A stretch of 64,000 nt of DNA. It comes from Gordonia namibiensis NBRC 108229. GTDB taxonomy: Bacteria; Actinomycetota; Actinomycetes; Mycobacteriales; Mycobacteriaceae. The stretch is taken from the NCBI RefSeq assembly GCF_000298235.1, contig NZ_BAHE01000009.1:118458-182457 (forward strand). Reading direction: 5' to 3'. The notes beneath the pieces were generated by a model that ran no database searches, had not been told where the DNA came from, and saw nothing but the letters and a program-made list of their open reading frames with translations. Of this stretch, positions 55,448 through 64,000 are shown piece after piece (positions within the stretch are counted from its first letter, which is position 1; each line of letters begins with the position of its first letter). The position numbers and the translations under genes are program-made.

Positions 55448-56875
55448 GTGTCCCACGACTATTGGTTCATAGTGGCCGCAGTCGTCCTGATCGCGCTCGG
55501 CGGACTGTTCGCCGCGGTAGACACCGCGGTGTCCACGGTCTCCAACGCGCGTGTCGACGACATGGTCCGCGAGGGCCGCGCCGGCGCCCGACGCCTCGCC
55601 ATCATCCTCGACGCCCGCGCCACCTATGTTGGCCTGGTGGTCCTGCTTCGTGTGGTCTGCGAGACCGCGGCCGCCGCGCTCATCGCTCTGTCCGCTACCG
55701 AATGGCTCGGTGTCGGCTGGGGACTCGTCGTCGCCATCACCGCGATGACGGTCATCTCCTACGTCGCCATGGGCGTCGGGCCGCGCACCCTCGGCCGCCA
55801 GCACGCGTACACCATCGCGCTGTCGATGTCGTATCTGTTGTCGGCGCTGGGCATCCTGCTCAAACCGGTGACCCGGCTCCTCATCCTCATCGGTAACGCG
55901 CTGACCCCGGGTCGCGGTTATCGAAACGGCCCGTTCGCCACCGAGATCGAGCTGCGCGAGGTCGTCGACCTCGCCGAGGCGCGGGGTGTGGTGGCCGCCG
56001 ACGAACGCCGGATGATCCACTCGGTCTTCGATCTCGGCGACACCAGCGCACGCGAGGTCATGGTGCCGCGGCCGGAGATGGTCTGGATCGAGGCCGACAA
56101 GAACGTTCTGCAGGCCACCAATCTCGCGACGCGGTCGGGACATTCGCGTATCCCGGTCATCGGCGAGAACACCGACGACGTGCTCGGCATCGTCTACCTC
56201 AAGGACATGGTGCAGCGGACGGTCGCCAAACGCCTCGACCCGACGACGCTGCGCGTCTCCGACATCATGCGCGAGGCCGAGTTCATCCCGGACTCCAAGC
56301 CGCTCGACAAGGTCCTCGCCGACATGCAGCTCACGCGCAACCACATGGCGATCCTCGTCGACGAATACGGCGGCATCGCCGGGCTGGTGACGATCGAGGA
56401 CGTCCTCGAGGAGATCGTCGGCGAGATCACCGACGAATACGACACCGACGAACTCGCGCCCGTCGAGGACCTCGGCGACGGCTCGTACCGGGTGTCGGCA
56501 CGGCTTCCCGTCGAGGATCTCGGCGAGCTGTTCGACGTCGAGATCGAGGAGGAAGAGGTCGAGACGGTCGGCGGACTCGTCGCCCTCGAACTCGGTCGCG
56601 TCCCGCTGCCCGGGGCAAGGGTCAAGTCCCACGGCCTGCAGCTCGTGGCCGAGGGCGGTCCCAACCGCAAGGGACGTCAACGCATCATCACGGTCCTCGT
56701 CACGCGCGTCCCCGGGACCGACGACGACGGCCGGGACTCGCACCGGCACGAATCGGCGAGTGGTCGAGGGCATTCCGGCCGGCAGGGTCGCCATGACCGC
56801 ACCGCGGCCCGCGAACACGAGGACGAGTCCCATCGCAACAACCACGAGCAACCGACAGCAAGGATGAATCAGTGA
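55448..56875 (+). CDS. CNNM/CorC-type transporter with CBS domains
   Basis: 475 residues. An N-terminal DUF21 membrane domain of three to four helices is followed by two CBS domains ([15 protein letters not shown] and [25 protein letters not shown] landmarks) and a CorC_HlyC beta domain. Proteins of this type export Mg or Co. A charged His/Arg/Asp-rich tail of about 50 residues ends the protein. GTG start three bases after ybeY; stop overlaps the next gene (GTGA). Confidence 0.92.
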   Translation: MSHDYWFIVAAVVLIALGGLFAAVDTAVSTVSNARVDDMVREGRAGARRLAIILDARATYVGLVVLLRVVCETAAAALIALSATEWLGVGWGLVVAITAMTVISYVAMGVGPRTLGRQHAYTIALSMSYLLSALGILLKPVTRLLILIGNALTPGRGYRNGPFATEIELREVVDLAEARGVVAADERRMIHSVFDLGDTSAREVMVPRPEMVWIEADKNVLQATNLATRSGHSRIPVIGENTDDVLGIVYLKDMVQRTVAKRLDPTTLRVSDIMREAEFIPDSKPLDKVLADMQLTRNHMAILVDEYGGIAGLVTIEDVLEEIVGEITDEYDTDELAPVEDLGDGSYRVSARLPVEDLGELFDVEIEEEEVETVGGLVALELGRVPLPGARVKSHGLQLVAEGGPNRKGRQRIITVLVTRVPGTDDDGRDSHRHESASGRGHSGRQGRHDRTAAREHEDESHRNNHEQPTARMNQ

Positions 56876-57216
56876 CCGAGACCCTCGCCGACGAGGATCA
56901 GAAGCTCGTGGTGCTCGCACGTGGAGCACTCGCACGCGCCGAGGCGCGGTCCGGAGCGGCCGTTCGTGACGGCGACGGCCGCACCTACGCGGGCGCCGAG
57001 GTCCGCACCAAGACCCTCACGCTGAGTGGCCTGCAGGTCGCGGTCGCCTCGGCGATCTCGAGTGGAGCCACCGCCTTCGAGGCGGCGGTGCTGGTCAACG
57101 GCGACGCCGACGATCCCGGTCTCGCGACCCTGCACGAACTGAGCCCGCAGGCCTACGCCTACGTCACCGACGCAGCCGGCCGGCCGCAGCAACGACTCGG
57201 CGGCGCCGATGTCTGA
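56872..57216 (+). CDS. cytidine-deaminase-like fold protein lacking zinc ligands
   Basis: 114 residues. Length, strand pattern and the position between corC and era match the mycobacterial cytidine-deaminase-like protein (Rv2365c, from memory). An active deaminase needs a [HC]-A-E site and a PCxxC motif; the first is replaced around [10 protein letters not shown] and the second is absent (the chain has no Cys). It is therefore a pseudo-enzyme or structural/regulatory version. GTG start overlaps corC; stop overlaps era by eight bases. Confidence 0.75.
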   Translation: MTETLADEDQKLVVLARGALARAEARSGAAVRDGDGRTYAGAEVRTKTLTLSGLQVAVASAISSGATAFEAAVLVNGDADDPGLATLHELSPQAYAYVTDAAGRPQQRLGGADV

Positions 57217-58132
57217 GTCCGCCCCCGAATTCCGTTCCGGCTTCGTCTGTTTCGTCGGCCGCCCGAACACCGGCAAGTCGACGCTCACCAACGCGCTGGT
57301 GGGGGAGAAGATCGCGATCACCTCCAACCGGCCGCAGACCACGCGTCACACCATCCGCGGCATCGTCAACCGGCCCGACGCGCAGCTGATCCTCGTCGAC
57401 ACCCCGGGTCTGCACCGACCGCGCACACTGCTCGGCAAGCGGCTCAACGAACTGGTGCGCGACACGTACTCCGAGGTCGACGTGATCGGCGTCTGCATCC
57501 CGGCCGACGAGGCGATCGGCCCCGGCGACCGTTGGATCATCTCCCAGGTCCACGAGATGGCGCCGCGCACCACGCTTCTCGGCGTCGTCACCAAGATCGA
57601 CCGGGTCGGCCCCGAACAGGTTGCCAAGCAACTCATGGCGCTCTCCGAACTCCTCGGCCCCGACGCCGAGGTGGTGCCCGTGTCGGCGAAGTCGGGCAAG
57701 CAGCTCGACGTCCTGAGCGACGTGCTCGTCAGCCTCATGGAAGAGGGCCCGGCGTTCTATCCCGACGGTGAGCTCACCGACGAACCCGAACAGGTCCTCA
57801 TGGCCGAGTTCATCCGCGAGGCCGCCCTCGAAGGCGTCCACGACGAACTGCCGCACTCGCTCGCCGTGGTGATCGAGGAGGTCATCGACCGCGAGGACCG
57901 GCGTCCGGACCAGCCGCCGATGGTCGACGTCCACGCGGTGCTCTTCGTCGAGCGGGACAGCCAGAAGGGCATCATCATCGGGCGCAAGGGAGCACGCCTG
58001 AAGGAGGTCGGTACAGTTGCGCGCGCACAGATCGAGCGGTTGCTGGGGACAAAGGTCTACCTGGATCTGCACGTGAAGGTCGCCAAGGACTGGCAGCGCG
58101 ACCCCAAGCAGCTCCGCCGGCTGGGCTTCTAG
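57209..58132 (+). CDS. era: GTPase Era
   Basis: 307 residues. G1 GRPNTGKST, G3 DTPGLHRPR, G4 TKIDRVG; C-terminal KH domain with GRKGARLKEVGTVARAQIE (GxxG-type loop) and the conserved end KDWQRDPKQLRRLGF. It binds the 3' end of 16S rRNA in 30S assembly and works with YbeY, encoded two genes before. Confidence 0.97.
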   Translation: MSESAPEFRSGFVCFVGRPNTGKSTLTNALVGEKIAITSNRPQTTRHTIRGIVNRPDAQLILVDTPGLHRPRTLLGKRLNELVRDTYSEVDVIGVCIPADEAIGPGDRWIISQVHEMAPRTTLLGVVTKIDRVGPEQVAKQLMALSELLGPDAEVVPVSAKSGKQLDVLSDVLVSLMEEGPAFYPDGELTDEPEQVLMAEFIREAALEGVHDELPHSLAVVIEEVIDREDRRPDQPPMVDVHAVLFVERDSQKGIIIGRKGARLKEVGTVARAQIERLLGTKVYLDLHVKVAKDWQRDPKQLRRLGF

Positions 58133-58188
58133 ACGAGAAGATTGACGGCACCGTCCTCGCGGACATGGGCCGCGGGGGAGGTACGTCG

Positions 58189-59595
58189 ATGGGAACGCAC
58201 GAGTCGCAGGAGGCCTCCGAGACAGGTCACGGAGCGCACGAGGCGCCGGAGATCGAGGAACCGACCGGACGGACCATCGCCGGGGTGCTCGGATCGCCCC
58301 GGTTCTGGCTCGCTCCGCTGATCCTCGTCGCGGTGCTGTTCTCGCTCATGGCCGCGCTGTACATGTCGGCCGTCGTCGACCCGCAGCGCCACCTCCACGA
58401 CTTCCCGATCGCCCTCGTCAACGAGGACTCCGGTGGCGAGGTGACCGGCGCCGACGGCAAGGCCACCAAGCAGAACATCGGCGATCAGGTCGCCGACGGC
58501 ATCATCACCTCGGCCGCCGACAACGGCATCGTCGTCCGGCGCACCGACCGGTCGACCGCTCTCGGCGAACTGAACAGCGGCAAGGTGTACGGCGTCGTCA
58601 TCATCGGCTCGAACTTCACCAATCGTGCAGTGGCGCTGGGACGTTCGACGGTGCTCCCGGCGCAACCGACGCGTCCCGCCATCGACATCTTCATCAACCG
58701 CGGGTCCGGCGCCTTCGCATCGTCGATCACCTCGACCTTCGCCGAGCAGGTGACCACGCGGGTCAACGCCGAGGTCGGACAACAGCTGACCGCGCAAGTG
58801 CGCGATCAGCTCGACCGCAACGACGTCACGTTCACCGGTGCCGCCCAGCTCGCGCTCGCCAGTCCGGTGGCGGTCTCGGTGACGGAGCCGACGCCGCTGC
58901 CACAGGGCGCCGGAAACGGATTGTCCGCGTTCTACCTCACGCTGCTGCTGGTGCTGGCGGGCTTCACCGGCGCGATGATGGTGAGCATCGTGGTCGACGG
59001 CATGTTGGGTCAGACGCCCATCGAGTACGGCCCGTTCTACCAGCTCCGCGAACGCCTCGCGATCAGCCGCTGGGCGACGCTCGCCGCCAAATGGACCATC
59101 ATGTTCCTCGTCTCGGTGGTGCTCTCGACCCTGTTCATCGCGGTCGGCTCCTGGGTGGGCACCTCCTTGCCGAACGCCTTCGTGCTGTGGCTGATCTCGA
59201 TCCTCGCGATCTTCGCGGTCGGGGTGAGCGCGAGCGCGATGATGGCCGTCTTCGGCAACGCCGGTCTGCTGTTCAACCTCGTGTTCTTCGTCGTGTTCGG
59301 CCTGCCGTCGTCGGGCGGCACACTGCCGCTCGAGGCGAGTCCGCGGTTCTTCGAGTGGATCGCCGCTATCGAGCCCATGCACGTCATCTACCTCGGCGTG
59401 CGATCGGTCCTGTACTTCGACGCCGACCTGTCCGCCGGACTCGCGCGGTCGGTCATCCAGTGCTTCATCGGCCTTCTCCTCGGCGTGCTGCTGGGCATGC
59501 TCGGGACGAAGTACTACGACCGCAAGGGCTGGCACCGGTACCCGGGCGGCATGACGCTCCCGCCGAAGCTGGACAAGATCGTCAACGCGGGCTGA
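58189..59595 (+). CDS. YhgE/Pip-like membrane protein (DUF3533 type)
   Basis: 468 residues. One N-terminal helix (about 35-55), a large extracellular loop domain (VNEDSGGEVTGADGKATKQNIGDQ...) and five helices at the C-terminal end, the layout of ABC-2-type/phage-infection-protein relatives. The start at 58189 follows GGGGGAGGT at good spacing; an ATG 24 bases earlier is in frame. Role unknown; transport or envelope stress is possible. Confidence 0.75.
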   Translation: MGTHESQEASETGHGAHEAPEIEEPTGRTIAGVLGSPRFWLAPLILVAVLFSLMAALYMSAVVDPQRHLHDFPIALVNEDSGGEVTGADGKATKQNIGDQVADGIITSAADNGIVVRRTDRSTALGELNSGKVYGVVIIGSNFTNRAVALGRSTVLPAQPTRPAIDIFINRGSGAFASSITSTFAEQVTTRVNAEVGQQLTAQVRDQLDRNDVTFTGAAQLALASPVAVSVTEPTPLPQGAGNGLSAFYLTLLLVLAGFTGAMMVSIVVDGMLGQTPIEYGPFYQLRERLAISRWATLAAKWTIMFLVSVVLSTLFIAVGSWVGTSLPNAFVLWLISILAIFAVGVSASAMMAVFGNAGLLFNLVFFVVFGLPSSGGTLPLEASPRFFEWIAAIEPMHVIYLGVRSVLYFDADLSAGLARSVIQCFIGLLLGVLLGMLGTKYYDRKGWHRYPGGMTLPPKLDKIVNAG

Positions 59596-59645
59596 GCGGG
59601 ATCTGCGCTCCGCCCCTTTCCGCGGAAACCTGGCACGGTGGATGC

Positions 59646-61502
59646 ATGGGTACGTCGGTGGAGATGTCGATCGCGGAGATGTCGGCCGCTCTGCACGACC
59701 TGCGGGACGAACTCGACCGTGCAGAACAGCTCGCCGGCCCGCTGATCTCCGCGGTCGCCGAACAGCATCGGCAGAGTGCGCGCAACCTCGTTCACTACGT
59801 CACGGTGCGGCGTCGCGATCTGCGTCCGCTGCAATCGTCGATGGCCGCCCACGGGCTGTCGAGCCTCGGCCGGATGGAATCGATCGTCTACTCCTGGATA
59901 GAGACGGTCATCGAGACCGTTGACGCTCTCGCCGAAGGCCGACGCAGACACCCGATCTGGGGCGATCTCTCCGACGGGGTGCGGATTCTCGGCGCCAACC
60001 GCGACCAGTTGTTGGGCAGCGTGCACCCGGGTGGGGCCGACGACGTGACCGCCGACCGGCCCGGCGACGAGCACGGTGAACGGGCCAGTCGGGTGATGGT
60101 CACGATGCCGACCCAGGCCGCCGACGACCCGGATCTGGTGCGACGCATGGGCGAGGCCGGGATGGATGTGGCACGGGTGAACTGCGCACACGACGGACCC
60201 GCCGAATGGGCGCGGATGATCGAGTCGGTGCGCGGACTCCCCGGGCGTGTGCGCGTCGCGATGGATCTGGCCGGACCCAAACTCCGCACCGGACCGCTCG
60301 AACCGGGGCCGAAGGTGGTGAAGGTGAAACCTGTCCGAGCCGACGACGGGACCGTCGAACGCCGATCGCGGGTGCGGCTGAGTACGACCCGGCCCGGTCC
60401 CGATCACGCCCTGCCCGACGGCATCGACGCGATCATCCCGGTCGACGACCTCGGCGCGGTGTCCGAGGGCGACCGACTCCGGCTTCGCGACGCACGCGGT
60501 CGCCGTCGACGCCTGGACGTCGTCGCGGTGTCCGGAGCCGGGATCGACGCCGAATGCGATCGCACCGTCTACTATCGGACCGGGTCGTCGATCACGGTGA
60601 AACGCGTCCGCGGGAAGGCCCTCGCCGTCGGGGACCTGCCGGAGAAGCGTCAGCATCTGCTGATCCGCACCGGCGACGAGATCCGGCTCCAGCGTGACCT
60701 CACGCCCACACCCGCGACCAGGGTCGGACCACATCGGATCGGATGCGAACTCGGGGACGCCTTCGACGACGTCGAACCGGGGCACCGGGTGCTGTTCGAC
60801 GACGGGAAGATCGCCGGACGCGTACGCGAGAGGCTCGACGACGAGATCATCGTCGACGTCGAACGCGCCGGCCCGAAGGGTTCCAAGCTGCGAGCCGAGA
60901 AGGGCGTCAACCTCCCGGACACGACGCTGCACATCCCGGCGCTGACGCCCGAGGATCGTGCGGCGCTCGAGTTCGTGGCGACTCACGCGGACATGGTCAA
61001 CTACTCGTTCGTCCGGTCACCGGGCGACGTCGCCGATCTCATCTCCGAACTCGAACGCCTCGACGCGCGCAACGTCGGGATCGTGCTGAAGGTCGAGACC
61101 CGCGCCGCCTTCGAGTCGCTGCCGCAGATGCTGCTCGAGGCGATGCGATGGGATGCCGTCGGCGTGATGATCGCGCGGGGCGACCTCGCCGTGGAGGTCG
61201 GGTTCGGCCGGCTGGCCGAGGTGCAGGAGGAGATCCTGTGGCTCTGCGAGGCCGCGCACATTCCGGTCATCTGGGCCACCCAGGTTCTCGACGGCCTGGC
61301 GAAGAAGGGCGTTCCGTCGCGTGCCGAGGTCACCGACGCCGCGATGAGCCGCCGTGCCGAGGGGGTCATGTTGAACAAGGGTCCGTACATCGTCGAGGCC
61401 ATCGAGGCGCTCACCTCGATCCTCGACCGGATGGGCGGCCACGTCGAGAAGAAACGGTCGCTGCTCCGTCCGCTCACCTCGTTCGACATCAGCCCGCGCT
61501 GA
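59646..61502 (+). CDS. atypical pyruvate kinase-like protein
   Basis: 618 residues. The first 130 are helical with no pyruvate kinase match (EMSIAEMSAALHDLRDELDRAEQLAGPLI). From about 145 the TIM-barrel fold of pyruvate kinase appears: MVTMPTQAADDPDLVRRMGEAGMDVARVNCAH, MDLAGPKLRTG, an enlarged B-like domain, then FVRSPGDVADLI, MIARGDLAVEVG and IWATQVLDGLAKKGVPSRAEVTDAAM. The usual MLSGETA segment is changed to MLNKGPYI, and the C-terminal allosteric domain is missing. Kinase activity is doubtful without assay. Confidence 0.8.
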   Translation: MGTSVEMSIAEMSAALHDLRDELDRAEQLAGPLISAVAEQHRQSARNLVHYVTVRRRDLRPLQSSMAAHGLSSLGRMESIVYSWIETVIETVDALAEGRRRHPIWGDLSDGVRILGANRDQLLGSVHPGGADDVTADRPGDEHGERASRVMVTMPTQAADDPDLVRRMGEAGMDVARVNCAHDGPAEWARMIESVRGLPGRVRVAMDLAGPKLRTGPLEPGPKVVKVKPVRADDGTVERRSRVRLSTTRPGPDHALPDGIDAIIPVDDLGAVSEGDRLRLRDARGRRRRLDVVAVSGAGIDAECDRTVYYRTGSSITVKRVRGKALAVGDLPEKRQHLLIRTGDEIRLQRDLTPTPATRVGPHRIGCELGDAFDDVEPGHRVLFDDGKIAGRVRERLDDEIIVDVERAGPKGSKLRAEKGVNLPDTTLHIPALTPEDRAALEFVATHADMVNYSFVRSPGDVADLISELERLDARNVGIVLKVETRAAFESLPQMLLEAMRWDAVGVMIARGDLAVEVGFGRLAEVQEEILWLCEAAHIPVIWATQVLDGLAKKGVPSRAEVTDAAMSRRAEGVMLNKGPYIVEAIEALTSILDRMGGHVEKKRSLLRPLTSFDISPR

Positions 61503-61584
61503 TCCACTGCTATTCGAGCAGCCCCGAGCTTGCGAAGGGCATGTCGGGGGCGGCGGTGTCGGTGGACGGTGGGACAATCGGCGG

Positions 61585-62400
61585 GTGAGGTTCTACCGGG
61601 ATGAGGCCGTCGTGCTCCGCCAGCACAAGCTGGGCGAAGCCGACCGCATCATCACCCTGCTGACCGCGGAGCACGGGCTCGTGCGCGCGGTCGCCAAGGG
61701 GGTGCGCCGGACACGGTCGAAGTTCGGCGCCCGCCTCGAACCCTTCGCCCACATCGACGTGCACCTGTACCCGGGACGCAGCCTCGACGTCGTCACCCAG
61801 GTGCACAGCCTGCACGCCCTCACCGACGCGATCGTCGCCGACTACGGGCGCTACACGACGGCCTGCGCGGTCCTCGAGACCGCCGAGCGGCTGGCGGGTG
61901 AGGAACGCGCACCCACCCGCCAGCTGCATCGCCTCACGGTGGGTGCGTTGCAGGCGCTGGCCGAGGACCGTCGGCCGCGGGAACTGATCCTCGACGCCTA
62001 CCTGCTGCGGGCCATGTACAGCGCAGGCTGGATGCCCGCGCTGGAGGAATGCGCGCGCTGCGCCAACCCCGGTCCGCACCGGGCCTTCCACGTCGCCGCA
62101 GGCGGAGCGGTGTGCCTGCACTGCCGACCCCCCGGCTCGGCCACCCCGTCGCCCGGCGTGCTCGACCTCATGGACGCGCTGTTCCAGGGCCAGTGGGAAC
62201 ACGTGGAGGAGTCGTCGAACTCGCTGCGCCGCCAGGCCAGCGGCCTCACCGCCGCGCATCTGCAATGGCATCTCGAACGTCAGCTCCGAACCCTGCCGCT
62301 CATCGAACGCACCGCGCCTCATAGGCTGATGGAAACGGGTGTCGAGCCAGTGGTGGATGACGGGGTGAGGAGAGTCGACGATGGCGTTGCGGCCGGGTAG
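61585..62400 (+). CDS. recO: DNA repair protein RecO
   Basis: 271 residues. N-terminal OB fold ([38 protein letters not shown]), a helical middle, and a Cys4 zinc knuckle (CARC ... CLHC, about 155-182). It helps load RecA in gap repair. GTG start. The last 20 bases overlap uppS, so the two are coupled. Confidence 0.95.
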   Translation: MRFYRDEAVVLRQHKLGEADRIITLLTAEHGLVRAVAKGVRRTRSKFGARLEPFAHIDVHLYPGRSLDVVTQVHSLHALTDAIVADYGRYTTACAVLETAERLAGEERAPTRQLHRLTVGALQALAEDRRPRELILDAYLLRAMYSAGWMPALEECARCANPGPHRAFHVAAGGAVCLHCRPPGSATPSPGVLDLMDALFQGQWEHVEESSNSLRRQASGLTAAHLQWHLERQLRTLPLIERTAPHRLMETGVEPVVDDGVRRVDDGVAAG

Positions 62401-63202
62401 TTCGTCGAAGGGACGCAAACCGACGAGCCCACGCACTGAGGTTCGTCCCCCCGACCCCCATCCCAGCGGAGCGCGACCCCCGGCCATTCCCGCCCAGTTC
62501 GTACCCAGGCACGTGGCTCTGGTGATGGACGGCAACGGCCGCTGGGCCACCGATCGCGGGTTACCGCGCACCGAGGGGCACAAGCGCGGCGAGGCCGTCC
62601 TGATGGACACCGTCTGCGGCTGCATCGAACTGGGCGTGGGCTGGCTGTCGGCGTACGCCTTCTCCACCGAGAACTGGTCCCGCAGCCCCGAAGAGGTCCG
62701 CTTTCTGATGGGCTTCAACCGCGACGTCATCCGCCGACGCCGCGACGAGATGCACGAGATGGGTGTCCGTGTCCGCTGGGCGGGTCGCCGACCCCGCCTG
62801 TGGCGCAGCGTCATCCGCGAACTCGAGATCGCCGAGGAACTGACCAAGGACAACACCGTGATGACGCTGACGATGTGCGTCAATTATGGTGGCCGCGCCG
62901 AGATCGCCGATGCCGCCCGCGAGATCGCCCGTCGCGCCGCGCGCGGCGAGATCGATCCCGAACGCATCACCGAGTCGACCTTCGCGCGCTACCTCGACGA
63001 GCCCGACATGCCCGACGTCGACCTCTTCCTGCGGCCGTCGGGGGAGCAGCGCATCTCGAACTTCCTGCTGTGGCAGTCGGCCTACGCCGAGATGGTCTAC
63101 CAGGAGAAGTTGTTCCCGGACTTCGACCGCCGCGATCTGTGGGACGCCTGCCTGGAGTACGCCTCCCGGGACCGTCGCTTCGGTGGGGTGAAGCCGTCGT
63201 GA
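62381..63202 (+). CDS. uppS: long-chain isoprenyl diphosphate synthase (UppS family)
   Basis: 273 residues. [13 protein letters not shown] (about 45-57) holds the catalytic Asp, ENWSRS and the C-terminal [24 protein letters not shown] complete the cis-prenyltransferase signature. It makes the polyprenyl (decaprenyl in mycobacteria) carrier for the cell wall. A Pro/Ser-rich leader of about 40 residues precedes the fold. Stop overlaps the next gene (GTGA). Confidence 0.95.
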   Translation: MALRPGSSSKGRKPTSPRTEVRPPDPHPSGARPPAIPAQFVPRHVALVMDGNGRWATDRGLPRTEGHKRGEAVLMDTVCGCIELGVGWLSAYAFSTENWSRSPEEVRFLMGFNRDVIRRRRDEMHEMGVRVRWAGRRPRLWRSVIRELEIAEELTKDNTVMTLTMCVNYGGRAEIADAAREIARRAARGEIDPERITESTFARYLDEPDMPDVDLFLRPSGEQRISNFLLWQSAYAEMVYQEKLFPDFDRRDLWDACLEYASRDRRFGGVKPS

Positions 63203-63600
63203 CCGATGCCGCCGCACTGCTCGAACGTGCCGCCGTCATCGTGGCCGAGCTCGGCCCCACCGATCGTCCCGACGCGGAATCCGTTGTGGTGCAGGTCGGT
63301 CCGACGCGTGCGTCGATCCGAGTGCTCACGCTGTCGGACGGCCTCGACGTTCTCGCCGTGACCCAGATGGTCGCCATGGACCTGCCCAACACCCCGACCC
63401 TGCGTGACGACGTCGAAGCCTTCGGCGCCCAGATGAGCTTCGGCAGCCTCCGCCGCTCGGACCCGGCCGGCGTCACCACTGATGTGTTGCAGTACTACAC
63501 GTTTCCCGCCGGACGACTCGACGACCTGCCACTCCTGACGGTCCTGCACATCGTGCTCGCCGCCGGGGTCGACGCCGCCGAACGCCTGGTCGCGAAGTAG
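63199..63600 (+). CDS. small conserved protein downstream of uppS
   Basis: 133 residues, soluble, alpha/beta; no motif recognised. A protein of this size follows uppS in M. tuberculosis (Rv2360c, from memory). The strand-turn pattern [35 protein letters not shown] and absence of catalytic signatures give no function. GTG start coupled to uppS. Confidence 0.7.
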   Translation: MTDAAALLERAAVIVAELGPTDRPDAESVVVQVGPTRASIRVLTLSDGLDVLAVTQMVAMDLPNTPTLRDDVEAFGAQMSFGSLRRSDPAGVTTDVLQYYTFPAGRLDDLPLLTVLHIVLAAGVDAAERLVAK

Positions 63601-63619
63601 CTTCCCGGGCCCTGTTCCG

Positions 63620-63668
63620 AACCCGCCCCTGGAAAAGACCCTCTACAGGGCGCTCGATGGGCGGATTC
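63620..63668. repeat. palindromic intergenic element, copy 4 (short form)
   Basis: CCCGCCCCTGGAAAAGACCC, CTACAGGGCGCTCGATGGGC and GGATTCAA match the left and right ends of copy 2 with the central hairpin missing, so it is an internally deleted relative. It sits between the small gene after uppS and the IS30 transposase; the transposase stop codon (63669-63667) falls on its right end. Confidence 0.5.
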
Positions 63669-64000
63669 AACCGGTGGCTGCAACAGCGGGATCGGTTGGT
63701 TCTGAGCGTAGTAGTTCGTCGAGCTTGTAGGCGGGGCTGCGGAAGCCGTGTCGTTTGCGGGGTCGGCCGTTGAGTTCGGCGGCCACGTTAGCCAGGATGC
63801 CGGGCCCGTGGAATGACAGGTCGGTTCCTTTGGGGAAGTACTGGCGCAGCAGGCCGTTGGTGTTCTCGTTGCTGCCGCGCTGCCAGGGGCTGTGCGGGTC
63901 GGCGAAGTAGATCGGCAGCCCGGTGGCTGCGGTGATCGCGGTGTGTAACGCCATCTCCGTACCTTGATCCCAGGTCAACGACCGCTGCAGGATCTCGGGG
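63667..64000 (-). mobile_element. IS30-family transposase, C-terminal part (cut by window edge)
   Basis: The open frame runs in from beyond the right edge; 110 residues are visible. TWDQGTEMALH carries the second catalytic Asp and FADPHSPWQRGSNENTNGLL the Glu of the DDE triad; FPKGTDLS and LNGRPRKRHGFRSPA are IS30 hallmarks. It copies-and-pastes or cuts its element; the rest of the IS, including the other inverted repeat, is outside the window. It indicates an insertion immediately after the conserved uppS region. Confidence 0.9.

Noticed and set aside
59091..59645. Upstream extension of the pyruvate-kinase-like frame into the YhgE/Pip-like gene
   Set aside because: It overlaps 500 bases of a membrane protein in a better frame, and the ATG at 59646 gives a sensible N-terminus.

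Overview
The window is high-GC, densely packed chromosomal DNA from a mycolic-acid actinobacterium. GTG starts, 4-base start/stop overlaps and leaderless-looking promoters are frequent. Gene content and order resemble Mycobacterium tuberculosis (remembered, not searched), and the overall make-up suggests Gordonia or a close relative; the genus is an inference. I find no tRNA, rRNA, CRISPR or prophage. The only insertion sequence is an IS30-type transposase cut by the right edge.

Layout. 1-7.5 kb: gamma-carbonic-anhydrase-like protein (cut by the left edge), ung, a PaaG-like crotonase (reverse), rpmB (reverse), a DhaL/FakA-like kinase, recG and an exported HNH protein. 7.5-8.2 kb: a Gdx/SugE-type SMR transporter and a small membrane protein, at what looks like a junction between two blocks that are separate in M. 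tuberculosis. 8.4-22.6 kb: proA, MoxR ATPase, VWA protein, nadD, rsfS, gpgP, octT-like, degV, comEA, comEC, a three-gene accessory islet (unknown protein, MddA-like methyltransferase, HD-GYP/LuxR protein), holA. 22.6-29.5 kb: a 40-bp tandem repeat, rpsT, a sulfotransferase-like gene, the ATP-grasp/alpha-E/transglutaminase trio, a PemK-like protein and a hydrolase. 29.5-34.4 kb: lepA, M3 peptidase, CDF transporter. 34.5-46.8 kb: sulfate uptake (subI-cysTWA), GH15 trehalase, two tiny membrane proteins, then sulfate reduction (sirA-cysH-cysD-cysN-sirB, reverse) behind a cysteine-type leader peptide. 46.9-63.6 kb: hemW, a ParB-like small protein, hrcA, dnaJ2, rsmE, hydrolase, phoH, ybeY, corC, cytidine-deaminase-like protein, era, YhgE/Pip-like protein, pyruvate-kinase-like protein, recO, uppS and a small protein. 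63.6-64 kb: IS30 end.

How the genes work together. The cys genes make a full route from external sulfate to sulfide: the SubI/CysTWA importer, ATP sulfurylase CysDN (no APS kinase domain), an Fe-S APS reductase CysH, sulfite reductase SirA, and SirB to make its siroheme. The reduction operon carries a 29-codon leader with a Cys codon near its stop, an SD-sequestering hairpin, and a near-perfect operator-like palindrome upstream. NadD, RsfS, GpgP and the OctT-like enzyme form a housekeeping/glycolipid operon, and phoH-ybeY-corC-cdd-era-recO-uppS a conserved RNA/ribosome/envelope run.

Non-coding signals of interest are a four-copy family of about 100-bp palindromic elements lying just 3' of genes (two copies bracket the comEC-holA islet in direct orientation), the 40-bp tandem array, the sirA leader and palindrome, and tandem repeats upstream of hrcA and dnaJ2. 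Nothing in the window is clearly a wholly new system. The best candidates for follow-up are the sirA control region, the palindromic element family and the ATP-grasp trio.
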